The notes under the pieces: model-generated | Databases searched by the model: none | What the model saw: the letters and a program-made list of their open reading frames with translations, nothing else | Told to the model about the DNA's origin: nothing | In this document: piece by piece, positions 35,386-44,890 of the stretch | Numbering within the stretch: the stretch's first letter is position 1 | How the letters are laid out: the number at the start of each line of letters is the position of its first letter | Assembly: GCA_030536555.1 (NCBI GenBank) | Contig: JAUNPU010000012.1 | Coordinates: 1 to 64,000, forward strand | Source of the DNA: Eubacteriales bacterium | GTDB lineage: Bacteria; Bacillota; Clostridia; Lachnospirales; Lachnospiraceae | DNA length: 64,000 nucleotides | Direction of reading: 5' to 3' | Position numbers and translations under genes: made by a program

Positions 35386-37356
35386 ATGTTTTATGAACTT
35401 GCAGAGCATTATCAGAACCCATTGCTGCCCTTTCATCCGGCAGCATCCATCGAGGACCGGGATGCATGGGAGAATCTTCACCCGGAGCTGAAAAAAAGAC
35501 TGATAGAAGACGGCAATGCCTGTCTTCCGGTTCACTGGCCCATGCTTCTGGCCACCGACTATCTGGACTTTACCCGCACCGGCAACCGGGAGCGGTTTCA
35601 GGAAAAGCTGTTCGCCCGCCGGACCATCTTAAATACGCTGGTGCTGGCGGAATGTGTGGAGCATCAGGGGCGGTTTCTGGATGAGATTGTCAACGGAATC
35701 TATCTGATCTGTGAGGAATCGGCATGGCAGCTTCCCGCCCACAATTCCTACATCCGTGACACGCCCCAGCTGCCGCTGCCGGATGTGACCCGCCCGGTCA
35801 TCGACTTATTTGCCGCAGAGACCGCCGCAGTGCTCTCCACCGTCCATGCCGTCATGAAGCCGGCTCTGGACCAGTACAGCCCCTTTATCTCCTCCATGCT
35901 TGCCGCCAATCTGGAGCAGCGCATCTTCACGCCCTATGAGAAGGAGCATTTCTGGTGGATGGGGGACGGCAAATCCCAGATGAACAACTGGACCGTCTGG
36001 TGCACCCAGAACGTGCTTCTTAGCGCATCCCTCTCCCACCTTCCGGAAGCGCGCATGGCTGCCATATTCCGAAAGGCATGCCGGAGCATCGACTATTTTC
36101 TGGACGAATACGGGGAGGACGGCTGCTGCGACGAGGGCGCCCAGTATTACCGCCATGCAGGTCTCTGCCTGTTCGGCTGTCTGGAGATCTTAAATGGAAT
36201 CACCGACGGACAGTTCGCCGGGCTGTATGAAAATACCAAGGTTCGCAATATCGCTGCCTACATCCAGAAGGTCCATGTGGACGGTCCCTATTACATCAAC
36301 TTCTCCGACTGCTCCCCGGTGGCCGGACGCTGCAATGCAAGAGAATTTGTGTTCGGTCTGCACACGCGGAATGTGGAGCTGATGAAGCTGGCGGCTGAGG
36401 ATTATTTCGCCAGCGAGGACCCGGTGCTGACGGAGGAGCATAACCTGTACTACCGGCTGCTGACGGTGTTCTGGGACCGGACGATGCGGGCGTTTGTGGA
36501 GGAGAATGGGGAATCGGGTGATTCCGGCTCCGACAGCCACGACCTGTACTTCCCCAGCGTAGGTCTGTTTCTGGCAAGAGACCAGCACTTCTGCCTTGCA
36601 GTCAAAGCCGGGGACAACGATGACAGCCACAACCACAACGACACCGGCAGCTTTACCCTTTACAAAGACGGGCTTCCCATGTTCGTGGATATCGGCGTGG
36701 AGACCTATCAGCAAAAGACCTTCTCCCCGCAGCGCTACGAGATCTGGACCATGCAGTCCCAGTACCACAACGTGATGTCCTTTGCGGGATGCCGCCGGGA
36801 GGATGCGGCTGAACTGCCTTACGGATACGCAGTGGGATTCGGAGACAGTGAAGATGGGCAGCCTGCGCTGAATGTTAGCCTTCGCCTGGCAAACGAAAGC
36901 GAACGTAACTCCGCCAGTAATCCGCTCGTAGCTGCCATACAACACAACGGTCCTCAGTACGCCGCGCGGGATGTCCGGTATGGCTTCACAGATACAGAAG
37001 CCTGGATTCAGATGGAGCTTGCCGATGCCTACCCGGATACAAAAGTCCGCTCCTATGTGAGAACCGTCCGCATGGAGAAAAACCACCAGATCACCATCAC
37101 CGACCGCACCGACTGCGCACCTCTGACCCCGGTTCTGTCGCTGATTACCTACGAGACCCCTTCCTGGGATCCGGAGCATCAGCAGCTCTCGGTGGGTTCT
37201 CTGGGCGGCTGCCGGATCGAAGGGGCAACGCAGGTGGTTCTGGAGCGGCTTCCGATCACCGACAAGCGCCTGCAGACCGCCTGGAAACATGACTTGTGGC
37301 GGGTGCTGGTGACAGCGGATAATCAGGAGATTACCCTGACCATTGATACACTGTAA
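35386..37356 (+). CDS. Heparinase II/III-family lyase, second copy
   Basis: 656-residue cytosolic protein. The N-terminal helical toroid covers about residues 1-370. The C-terminal sandwich begins near LYFPSVGLFLARDQHF and holds the metal and substrate block AGDNDDSHNHNDTGSF, then VDIGVETYQQKTFS and SQYHNVMSF. It differs strongly from the lyase at 24884, so it probably cuts a different linkage. The ATG at 35386 has AAGGAG 9 nt upstream; a TTG two codons earlier is the alternative. It forms an operon with the YesM/YesN genes. Confidence 0.85.
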   Translation: MFYELAEHYQNPLLPFHPAASIEDRDAWENLHPELKKRLIEDGNACLPVHWPMLLATDYLDFTRTGNRERFQEKLFARRTILNTLVLAECVEHQGRFLDEIVNGIYLICEESAWQLPAHNSYIRDTPQLPLPDVTRPVIDLFAAETAAVLSTVHAVMKPALDQYSPFISSMLAANLEQRIFTPYEKEHFWWMGDGKSQMNNWTVWCTQNVLLSASLSHLPEARMAAIFRKACRSIDYFLDEYGEDGCCDEGAQYYRHAGLCLFGCLEILNGITDGQFAGLYENTKVRNIAAYIQKVHVDGPYYINFSDCSPVAGRCNAREFVFGLHTRNVELMKLAAEDYFASEDPVLTEEHNLYYRLLTVFWDRTMRAFVEENGESGDSGSDSHDLYFPSVGLFLARDQHFCLAVKAGDNDDSHNHNDTGSFTLYKDGLPMFVDIGVETYQQKTFSPQRYEIWTMQSQYHNVMSFAGCRREDAAELPYGYAVGFGDSEDGQPALNVSLRLANESERNSASNPLVAAIQHNGPQYAARDVRYGFTDTEAWIQMELADAYPDTKVRSYVRTVRMEKNHQITITDRTDCAPLTPVLSLITYETPSWDPEHQQLSVGSLGGCRIEGATQVVLERLPITDKRLQTAWKHDLWRVLVTADNQEITLTIDTL

Positions 37357-37370
37357 TGATCTCCAGTCAT

Positions 37371-37412
37371 AAAAAACAGGATGCAGCCATTTCTGACTGC
37401 ATCCTGTTTTTT
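37371..37412. terminator. Bidirectional terminator
   Basis: Sixteen-bp perfect stem AAAAAACAGGATGCAG / CTGCATCCTGTTTTTT with a 10-nt loop, between the second lyase gene and the convergent GH59 gene. Confidence 0.93.
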
Positions 37413-37414
37413 GC

Positions 37415-40400
37415 TTACGGTGCCATCACACCGCTCTTATCCAGATACTTTCCATCCACCCACGTATCTGTCAGCATAATTCCCTTTTTCCCGTCGGAAA
37501 CCGGATTGAAGTAATACCATTTTCCATCGATCATCTGCCAGCCAGTCTTCATACCGCTGTTGATGTCTACATAGAAGGTTCCGCCCAGAGCCGGGTCATA
37601 GACCAGTCCGCTCTTTGCATAACCGTCCGCACCAAAAGTATACCACGCTCCATTGACCACTTCCCAGGTAACATGTTCCTCTGTATGTCCGGCTTCATCC
37701 TTCACGATCTTGCCTGCTGCCGTTGTTCCGTCTGCATAGACAAGCTTCCACTTTACATCCTGATTTGACTGCGCTACCGGAACCCATTTGGAATAACCTG
37801 CTGAGTCTCCTGTAATGATTCCTGTCTCAGTGCTCACCTGTCCTTTCTTTGCATCCGTGATAATCACTGTGCTGCTGTCGTCACTGTCATCCGAATCCGT
37901 GTCCTCTGCAAAGCGGTCTGGCTTAGCGTTTGCCTGCTTCTTCTCCAGCGCCTTGTAAGCCTGTTCCAGATGCTCTGCCGCTTCGTCAATCATCTCCTGC
38001 GTGGCATCATCCTGCTTCAGAAGCTGTTTTGCAGAACTCAGAGCTGCTTTCCATGCATTCCAGCTTTCATCGGTATAATCAGACTTTTTCAGTGTCTTCT
38101 CCAGGTTCATCAGCTGTTCCAGTTTCGCTGTCTGCAGTCCCTCTGCCTTCACCAGACCGCTTCTTGCTTCCTGAAGTGCCACAGCTGCTGCCGCAACCTC
38201 TTCCTGTACGGCAGAATCCTTTGCCAGCACCGCTTTCGCCTGCTCTAAAGCATCCTGCAGAACCTTCCAGCTCTCCACAGTATACTCTGCTTCCACAAGC
38301 TTTTCTGCTTCCCGGACAGCCGTCTCCAGATTCTTCTTATCTGCTGCCTTCACCAGTGCGCTCATAGCTGCCTGAAGCTGATCCTTTGCCGCAATCCGTG
38401 CTTCATCGCTGGCTGTTTCGTCTGCCAGCACAGATTTTGCCTCATTCAGTGCCGCCTCAAATACATTCCAGCTTCCTTTGGTATAATCCGACTGCTTCAG
38501 CTGTTCGGCTGCTTCCACCTGATCTTCCAGTGCCATCTGCGGTGTCTTCACAACCAGAGCTGCCTCGGCTGCCGCAAGGATCTCCTTCGCCGCCGTTCTT
38601 GCGTCTGCATCTGCCTGACTGTCAGCCAGCACTGCCTTCGCCTCTGTCAATGCAGCTGCAAATACTGCCCAGCTTTCTTCCGTATATTCTGCACTCTGCT
38701 TCTTCTCAGCCTGAACCACTGCATGAGACAAAGCCAGCTCTTCTGCGCTGCGTGCGCGATTATAGAACTCGATATTGTCAAATGCTCCTGCAAAATACTT
38801 ATCTCCGCCATAGAAGGATTTGCCCAGATAAACAATCGGATTTGTCCCCAGGTCAGTCATAAACACATTCTTCTGGATGGTGCTGACCGGAACGCCGTCC
38901 ATATAAGTGATCATCTGTTCTGGAGTAAATACCAGATCCATATGTACCCACTTATTGTAGGTGTCCACCTGCGCGGATGCCTTGTTCTCGCTGCCCCAGC
39001 TGCCCTTGGTAATGGCAGTGTAGACGTCATGCTCTCGGGTGCGCAGGAAGAAATACTTATTGCTGTCCTGTCCGATTGCCACGGTGAAGAAATTGCCGTC
39101 CTTTGTCTCTGATTTCAGATCGAAGCTCATGGTCATATGCTCACGACCGGTGAGATCAAAGGCTTCCGGATCAAGCTGTGCGTAGGTGGTTCCGGCTGCA
39201 TTCATATGAAGCACCTCACCCTGTTCCTCGTCCGTCTTCGTCACAACCGTGCCGTAGGTCATAAGGCCATCCCACTGATTGCGCTCATCGGAATGGAATA
39301 CCGGCTCCCAGACAGCTTCTTCTGTACTTCCGCTTTCCGTCACAGTCAGCCAGCTCAGTACGCACTGCTCACTTCCGGTCTTTGCCAGGGTATAGGTTAC
39401 CACCGCGTCTTCCGGGAGAATAAATGTGGTTGCACTGACTGCCTTTTCTCTGCTTCCAAAGTTCACCGCATCACCGTTCACTGTTTTGGTTGTTCCGTCT
39501 GCCAGCTGATAAGAAACCGTCTGACTCATGGCACGTCCATAGCCCCACCACTCGGTAAAGCCTGACGTTATGGTATACATGCCTGCTTCCAGCGGCAGTG
39601 TGTATACAATTGTGTCACCATAAATACCGGTGTCCAGCTTGTTCATCGGATTGGTGCTGCCTTTCACCGAAGCTTCAGAACGTCCCCAGCTTCCGTTTTC
39701 AGAAATCTGATCATTTTTATCATTTTTCAGATCCGGACAAACAGACTTATACAGGTTATACACAGTCTGATCCTCTGTACCGGCATCCACAAAATATACC
39801 AGATTGTCAGGAATTACCTCTACGGGAATGGTCACCGTAAGGTTCTTTCCTCCGGTTACGGTACCGATTACCTCTGCAGTGCCGTATTCCGTACCGGTAT
39901 CTCCGGAAAGCTCCCATTTGATTTCTGCTGCCTCGTTCGTTGTGCCGTCCATATTTTTGACGGATACGGTATCCGGAAGCACACCGCCCATAAGATCAGC
40001 CATTCCTCCGCGAACGGGAACAGCCAGCATCTTCGGCAGCTGATTCGGATCTGTAATCTCAACTGCTGCGTCTTTTCTTGTCAAAAGATCCATGATTACC
40101 TGATAACGGTCAGCAATCTCATCCACTACCTCCTGATCTGCACCGTAGGAAACCGGATCATTCTTCAGCCTCTCAACAAGCTCCAGTGTCCATCGATTCT
40201 GCTCCGGAGTATTCAGAGCTTCCTGATATTCTCTCCATGAGTCCGCATCGTATTCCGCTTCCTTCAGCTGGCTCATCGTCTCCATAACCGTCTCAAGATC
40301 ACTGAAATCGACGTTGCTGCTGACGTTCTCTTTTGCTGTCATATATCCTACAGAGTCCACCTCCAGCTTTCCGCCTGCCAGAGAGATTCGAACGGTATGT

Positions 40401-43400
40401 GTGCCATTTTCCAGACCCCTTACTACAAAATACGGCTGGTGGCTGTTGGTCGCAATGGTCGGCGCATCGGTGTACAGTGTTTCCCCGTCTACCTCTACAT
40501 TGACCTTTGCCGTTCCCGGGTTCGCACCGATCAGTGCAAGACCGGTTCCCTCGAAGGTATAGCTGATGCCTGCTCCCACCTCACTGGTTGAAGAAAGGCT
40601 TCGTTCTGAAACATTGGATCCCACCTGATTTCTGTGACTCCAGTTTCCGTCATATACCAGAGCCTCTGCTCCGGCATTCTCGCCATCCCATGCCCGCATA
40701 TGGAGATTATCATGCACCATGGTCAGATATGGCATGTAACCCGGAACCGTCTCCACCTTCAGATTATCAAATTCGCCTGCTCTCCAGGCAGCTCCCGGAA
40801 GCCCTACGCCAAGCATGATCCGTCCTTCCAACTGGGGATTCGGATCCTTGTAGGAAGCGACCTCTGCACCTTCGATATAAGCTGTCACCGTATCACCGGC
40901 CACACGAAGCGCCACATTGCATGCCGAAGGATCAGCTACGGAAACAGTACCTCTCGCAATCTCATCACTGTGTCTGCGAAGAATCCAGCTTCCACTCTGA
41001 TTCACTGCAAGGTTGTAGGCAGACATGGATACTTTGTTGTCACCGCCGCCTGCAGCGCCTCTCTGTCTTGCACCCAGCAGCAGATACTCGGATGTGGAAT
41101 TCAGATTAAAGTCCACACTGACCTTATAGTTTGTCCATCGGTAGTCACCAAGGATTGTAGCCGGTTCACCGCCGTTCCAGCAGCTTCCGCCGGTCTGACC
41201 GTTCATGCGCAGCACACCGTTGCCGTTCTCCTTCATGACAACTTCAAAGGTACCGTTTACATCCTGTGTGTACAGCGGATAGAAACCATCTGCACCGCCG
41301 CGGCTTTCCATAAAGCTCTCTCCGTCTGCTTCCATTCCCTCATAGTCAAAATCATCTGCGTAGAGATAGCCATCTGTCAGATCCTGTTCCTTACCGGTCT
41401 CATCCGTATCCAGTACATATCTTCCCTCATCCGTTGCTGCCGGAAGAGCAAGGTCATCCTGGTCAGCCTGCATATCCAGACTGGTCACGGTAACAATGGA
41501 CCAGGGCTTCACGGTAACTACGTAGTTGCCGTTTGACGATGTCAGAGTTTCCACACACTTCAGATAATTTGCATTGTACAACTGTCCGTCCTCTGCCGCG
41601 CGGGTCTCCCATACCTCCAGCTGTGGATTGTCCCCCAGATTCATCCCCCTGGTTCTGATTGTGAATGTCTTTTCCCTTCCGCTGTCATTGTTCAGAATCG
41701 TGGAAAATGCCGACTTGTCCGGAGCTGCCAGCGTCATATAGTTGTCTCCGCCATTTCGACCGCTGACCGGGTTGGTGCCGGTTGCGGTGCTCTTACTTGC
41801 GCTCGGAATCGCACGCCATACCACATTGTCATCCGGACTATCATATTCCCAGCCGGTCACTGCAAATTTTGCAAAATGCTGCAGGATCGTCAGCGCTCCG
41901 TCATAGTTCAGATAACCGGACCACGGATCTGCCGCCGACATGATATTCTTATAGTTATACTGCGTTCCTGCATAAAATGCTCCGATTGCAGGCTGATACA
42001 CGAAATGAGTACGCCGTGAATTTACAAATCCCTTGATGATGGTATTTGCCATCTCCAACGGGCTTCCCGCTCCTCCGATTCCGGTTCCCGGCTCTGCATT
42101 GTCCGACATATTGTTGTTTGGACGGTCTGCAGTGGAGCCGAAAGTCGCCTGTGCCTCACTGTTCCATATTTCCTTGTCGAATTCTTCCGCCAGTCTGGTA
42201 AAGCTGCCCGCACTGTCATCATCCGTATTATAATGGTATCCAATCACATCGATCATGCTGCGCAGTGCTTCATCACTGGTCAGAGTCGGTCCATCGGAAG
42301 CAATTCCCACCTCATCCGACATGATCACCTTAATGTTGTGGAACAGTTCTTTCGACGTTTCATCCGGGAATCCTGCCACGGAAGCATCACTGCTGATCAG
42401 TCCCTCTTCATCGTTTTGAACCCGGGTCTTGAATTCCTTCAGCCAGTTCAAATCATCCTTATTCTCATTCATTCCCGGACTGATCATATCGATCATATAG
42501 CCATACTCACGATAGGCAGCGATTGAGGTGTTTTTCATCCACTTATAGAGATTATCCCAGTTTCCGCCTACCCAGCCCGGTGTGCGCCAGTACAGCAGAC
42601 TGGTCTTGACATTCGGATTGATCTTCTTGGCGTCTGCTGCCAGCTGGAAGCCGGTGACGCGGGTCACGTCCGGATATTCGTCTGATGTTCGCATGGTACA
42701 CGCCTGAGAACCGGTGGAGTTGTTCTTATCATTGCCCATCTCGATCTTGATATGCTGGATCAGCGGGCGGTCACCTCCAAATAAGTACTCCAGAAGTTCC
42801 CAGTACTGGTCCGGATGCATCGCCTTGTAGTCCAGAAGCAGAGCATTGGTGCTGTTGCAGTCCAGAAGGCCAAAACCCTTAAAGGTAAGACCATTCATAT
42901 TCTGTGCCGCCTCATCGACCTCTGCACCGTCAATAACGATTCTGGTACCTTCAATGCTGCCTGTAAGACTTTCTTTGAGCGCTTTTCTCGCTGCTGTCTC
43001 GGTGTTTGCCTCCTGAATCCCGGAAGCCTCATCAAGCACTACGATTCTGTCATAAAAACCTTCCCGCATATATCCGGTTCCGAATGCGATGCCGTATCCG
43101 GCAGTCATCTCATCCTGCTCACTGAACTTAAACCCGATTCCCGTCGCATCCAGAAGGATCTCGCCATCTACACTGATTGTCACGCTGCCCTGCGTTCCGT
43201 CCTCCTGATACACTACGCCGACTCCATGCCAGGTTCCAGCCTGAAGCACTGACTTCAGCGGGTAATCCTGATCCTTGCCGCCTGTGTGAACCCGAAGCGC
43301 GGCTGTGCCGTCAGCTTTTCTGGAAATCAGACGGATATGATTCTCCGGATTGCCAATCAAAAATGCTGATTTACTTTCCGCTCCCTCATTATCCTTTGAA

Positions 43401-44629
43401 CCACCGAGCAACATATCGGTATACAGGCTGAACTGCGGCTTTTTCAGATAGCCTGCAGCATCATTGATGGCTCCGCCGCCGTCTGCTGCACTGTTTCCGC
43501 CGCTGATCCAGTGTGTCGTCACCGTGATCATACTGCCATCCTCCAGATCGGACGTCATTTCCGCACCGTTTCGCACGCTGACTTCACCGTTATCCTCCAG
43601 AGTCGGCACATCCATCGGAAGACCGGATTCTCCCTGTTCCTCGCCGTCAACAACCGCAAACCAGGATACTACATTGCCAGTTCCGCTGAACTTTACTCTG
43701 ACTTTTGTGTTATCATTTTCTACATGAAACGTTGCTTTTGCAACATCCGTCAGCTTATCCTTATTTACAACAGCGGAATCCACCTTTTCCATTGCACTGC
43801 TGCCTACTGCCAGCGAAACATCGGTAATACGGTCTTCAGTCTGTCCCCACCACTCCCGGTGACCGGAAAGAAGTGTATAATCACCTGCATTCAGAGTTAC
43901 TATATATTCCGTGTATACATCCGCACTTCCCCAGTAACCGGTTCCGTTCAGAGCTCCCGCATCTTTGACGTAGGTTTTGACATTGCCTGCCTTTGTATAC
44001 CCCCATGCAGTCTCACCCTCCACATATTTCTGATCCGGGACCAGGTTCTGCAGTTTCGACTGGGAAGCTCTTTCTTCGGCTTTCAGATCATCAATGAGCA
44101 TCACTTCCCATGCATACTCCGTCTCATCCTCCTCATCCGATTCCTCTGTTCTTCCTGCATTGGACGGGCTGGCAAGATCAGTCTCCTCCTCATCATCCCG
44201 TGCAGACAGATTGGACGGTGATGCCAGAGAACCTTCTTCCTCCTGTTCCTCTGTACTTCCTGCATTGGATGGGCTGGCAAGAAGCTCTTCCTTTGCAGGT
44301 TCCTTCATATTAGACGGACTTGCCAGAACCTCTTCTTCCGCTGTCTCAACTCCAACCATATCCGCAATATCATAATAAGGGCTGTCACTTACATAACTTT
44401 CATTTTTCGAATCCATAATACCGCAGTCCACAAAGTATACAATATCCTCTGCCGACTGAATTCCAGTCTCTTCGATACTGTCCGGGACTTCTGCCAGCGC
44501 TTCTTCGCCTTCCTCTGAGCGAATCCATTCTTCCGCATAGACAGGCGTGATTCCGGTCATTCCCGGTGTTGTCATACTCACAATGAGCAGCCATGACAAG
44601 GTCTTCTGCCACAGTTCCTTTCTTCTCAT
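37415..44629 (-). CDS. Giant secreted multidomain GH59 enzyme (galactocerebrosidase-like), cell-wall anchored
   Basis: 2,404 residues with a signal peptide cut near PVYA/EE. Approximate order: split sugar-binding-like module starting VYFVDCG (64) and ending about 330, interrupted by an acidic segment with four LASPSN motifs (102, 117, 135, 152); LamG-like (360-535); GH59 catalytic domain (580-1050) with acid/base Glu722 in GMNEN and nucleophile Glu825 in IWNSEA; galactocerebrosidase-type lectin domain (1130-1295, GDYRWTNYKV); further binding module (1325-1430); FIVAR-like unit; Ig-like domain (1530-1610); second VYFVDAG module (1610-1765); LamG-like (1785-1955); four FIVAR repeats (1970-2237); cell-wall-binding repeats (2270-end, GWQMIDGKWYYF). 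GH59 enzymes release beta-galactose. The ATG at 44629 has AAGGAGG 5 nt upstream. Confidence 0.85.
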   Translation of the reverse strand: MRRKELWQKTLSWLLIVSMTTPGMTGITPVYAEEWIRSEEGEEALAEVPDSIEETGIQSAEDIVYFVDCGIMDSKNESYVSDSPYYDIADMVGVETAEEEVLASPSNMKEPAKEELLASPSNAGSTEEQEEEGSLASPSNLSARDDEEETDLASPSNAGRTEESDEEDETEYAWEVMLIDDLKAEERASQSKLQNLVPDQKYVEGETAWGYTKAGNVKTYVKDAGALNGTGYWGSADVYTEYIVTLNAGDYTLLSGHREWWGQTEDRITDVSLAVGSSAMEKVDSAVVNKDKLTDVAKATFHVENDNTKVRVKFSGTGNVVSWFAVVDGEEQGESGLPMDVPTLEDNGEVSVRNGAEMTSDLEDGSMITVTTHWISGGNSAADGGGAINDAAGYLKKPQFSLYTDMLLGGSKDNEGAESKSAFLIGNPENHIRLISRKADGTAALRVHTGGKDQDYPLKSVLQAGTWHGVGVVYQEDGTQGSVTISVDGEILLDATGIGFKFSEQDEMTAGYGIAFGTGYMREGFYDRIVVLDEASGIQEANTETAARKALKESLTGSIEGTRIVIDGAEVDEAAQNMNGLTFKGFGLLDCNSTNALLLDYKAMHPDQYWELLEYLFGGDRPLIQHIKIEMGNDKNNSTGSQACTMRTSDEYPDVTRVTGFQLAADAKKINPNVKTSLLYWRTPGWVGGNWDNLYKWMKNTSIAAYREYGYMIDMISPGMNENKDDLNWLKEFKTRVQNDEEGLISSDASVAGFPDETSKELFHNIKVIMSDEVGIASDGPTLTSDEALRSMIDVIGYHYNTDDDSAGSFTRLAEEFDKEIWNSEAQATFGSTADRPNNNMSDNAEPGTGIGGAGSPLEMANTIIKGFVNSRRTHFVYQPAIGAFYAGTQYNYKNIMSAADPWSGYLNYDGALTILQHFAKFAVTGWEYDSPDDNVVWRAIPSASKSTATGTNPVSGRNGGDNYMTLAAPDKSAFSTILNNDSGREKTFTIRTRGMNLGDNPQLEVWETRAAEDGQLYNANYLKCVETLTSSNGNYVVTVKPWSIVTVTSLDMQADQDDLALPAATDEGRYVLDTDETGKEQDLTDGYLYADDFDYEGMEADGESFMESRGGADGFYPLYTQDVNGTFEVVMKENGNGVLRMNGQTGGSCWNGGEPATILGDYRWTNYKVSVDFNLNSTSEYLLLGARQRGAAGGGDNKVSMSAYNLAVNQSGSWILRRHSDEIARGTVSVADPSACNVALRVAGDTVTAYIEGAEVASYKDPNPQLEGRIMLGVGLPGAAWRAGEFDNLKVETVPGYMPYLTMVHDNLHMRAWDGENAGAEALVYDGNWSHRNQVGSNVSERSLSSTSEVGAGISYTFEGTGLALIGANPGTAKVNVEVDGETLYTDAPTIATNSHQPYFVVRGLENGTHTVRISLAGGKLEVDSVGYMTAKENVSSNVDFSDLETVMETMSQLKEAEYDADSWREYQEALNTPEQNRWTLELVERLKNDPVSYGADQEVVDEIADRYQVIMDLLTRKDAAVEITDPNQLPKMLAVPVRGGMADLMGGVLPDTVSVKNMDGTTNEAAEIKWELSGDTGTEYGTAEVIGTVTGGKNLTVTIPVEVIPDNLVYFVDAGTEDQTVYNLYKSVCPDLKNDKNDQISENGSWGRSEASVKGSTNPMNKLDTGIYGDTIVYTLPLEAGMYTITSGFTEWWGYGRAMSQTVSYQLADGTTKTVNGDAVNFGSREKAVSATTFILPEDAVVTYTLAKTGSEQCVLSWLTVTESGSTEEAVWEPVFHSDERNQWDGLMTYGTVVTKTDEEQGEVLHMNAAGTTYAQLDPEAFDLTGREHMTMSFDLKSETKDGNFFTVAIGQDSNKYFFLRTREHDVYTAITKGSWGSENKASAQVDTYNKWVHMDLVFTPEQMITYMDGVPVSTIQKNVFMTDLGTNPIVYLGKSFYGGDKYFAGAFDNIEFYNRARSAEELALSHAVVQAEKKQSAEYTEESWAVFAAALTEAKAVLADSQADADARTAAKEILAAAEAALVVKTPQMALEDQVEAAEQLKQSDYTKGSWNVFEAALNEAKSVLADETASDEARIAAKDQLQAAMSALVKAADKKNLETAVREAEKLVEAEYTVESWKVLQDALEQAKAVLAKDSAVQEEVAAAAVALQEARSGLVKAEGLQTAKLEQLMNLEKTLKKSDYTDESWNAWKAALSSAKQLLKQDDATQEMIDEAAEHLEQAYKALEKKQANAKPDRFAEDTDSDDSDDSSTVIITDAKKGQVSTETGIITGDSAGYSKWVPVAQSNQDVKWKLVYADGTTAAGKIVKDEAGHTEEHVTWEVVNGAWYTFGADGYAKSGLVYDPALGGTFYVDINSGMKTGWQMIDGKWYYFNPVSDGKKGIMLTDTWVDGKYLDKSGVMAP

Positions 44630-44825
44630 ATCTTCCTCCTTGATTATCATCTTTTCTACATTTTACTGGGGGAATCCGGCAATTTACATGAGTTATTCTA
44701 TAGACATTTTGCCTTTTTGTATGATTTTTGTATTTTTCTGATATCGTTTCTTCCGTCCATGTGTTTTTTTACCACAAACTTGTATATTTTTACATTACTT
44801 TTGCATAGTTTCCCCAATAAGAAGC

Positions 44826-44870
44826 AAAAAAGCCGGACAACAGATTCCTGATTTCATCTGCTGTCCGGCT
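44826..44870 (-). terminator. Terminator after the beta-glucuronidase gene
   Basis: Long stem with arms 44831-44845 and 44856-44870 (AGCCGGACA pairing with TGTCCGGCT, plus CAGAT/ATCTG). A run of T follows on the minus strand. The rest of 44630-44890 is AT-rich and holds nothing else I recognise apart from the GH59 ribosome binding site. Confidence 0.85.
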
Positions 44871-44890
44871 GCTGCCCGATTCTTCCGTTC

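Noticed and set aside
36190..37290. 366-codon minus-strand open frame
   Set aside because: Antisense to the second lyase, which has clear family motifs; this frame has none.
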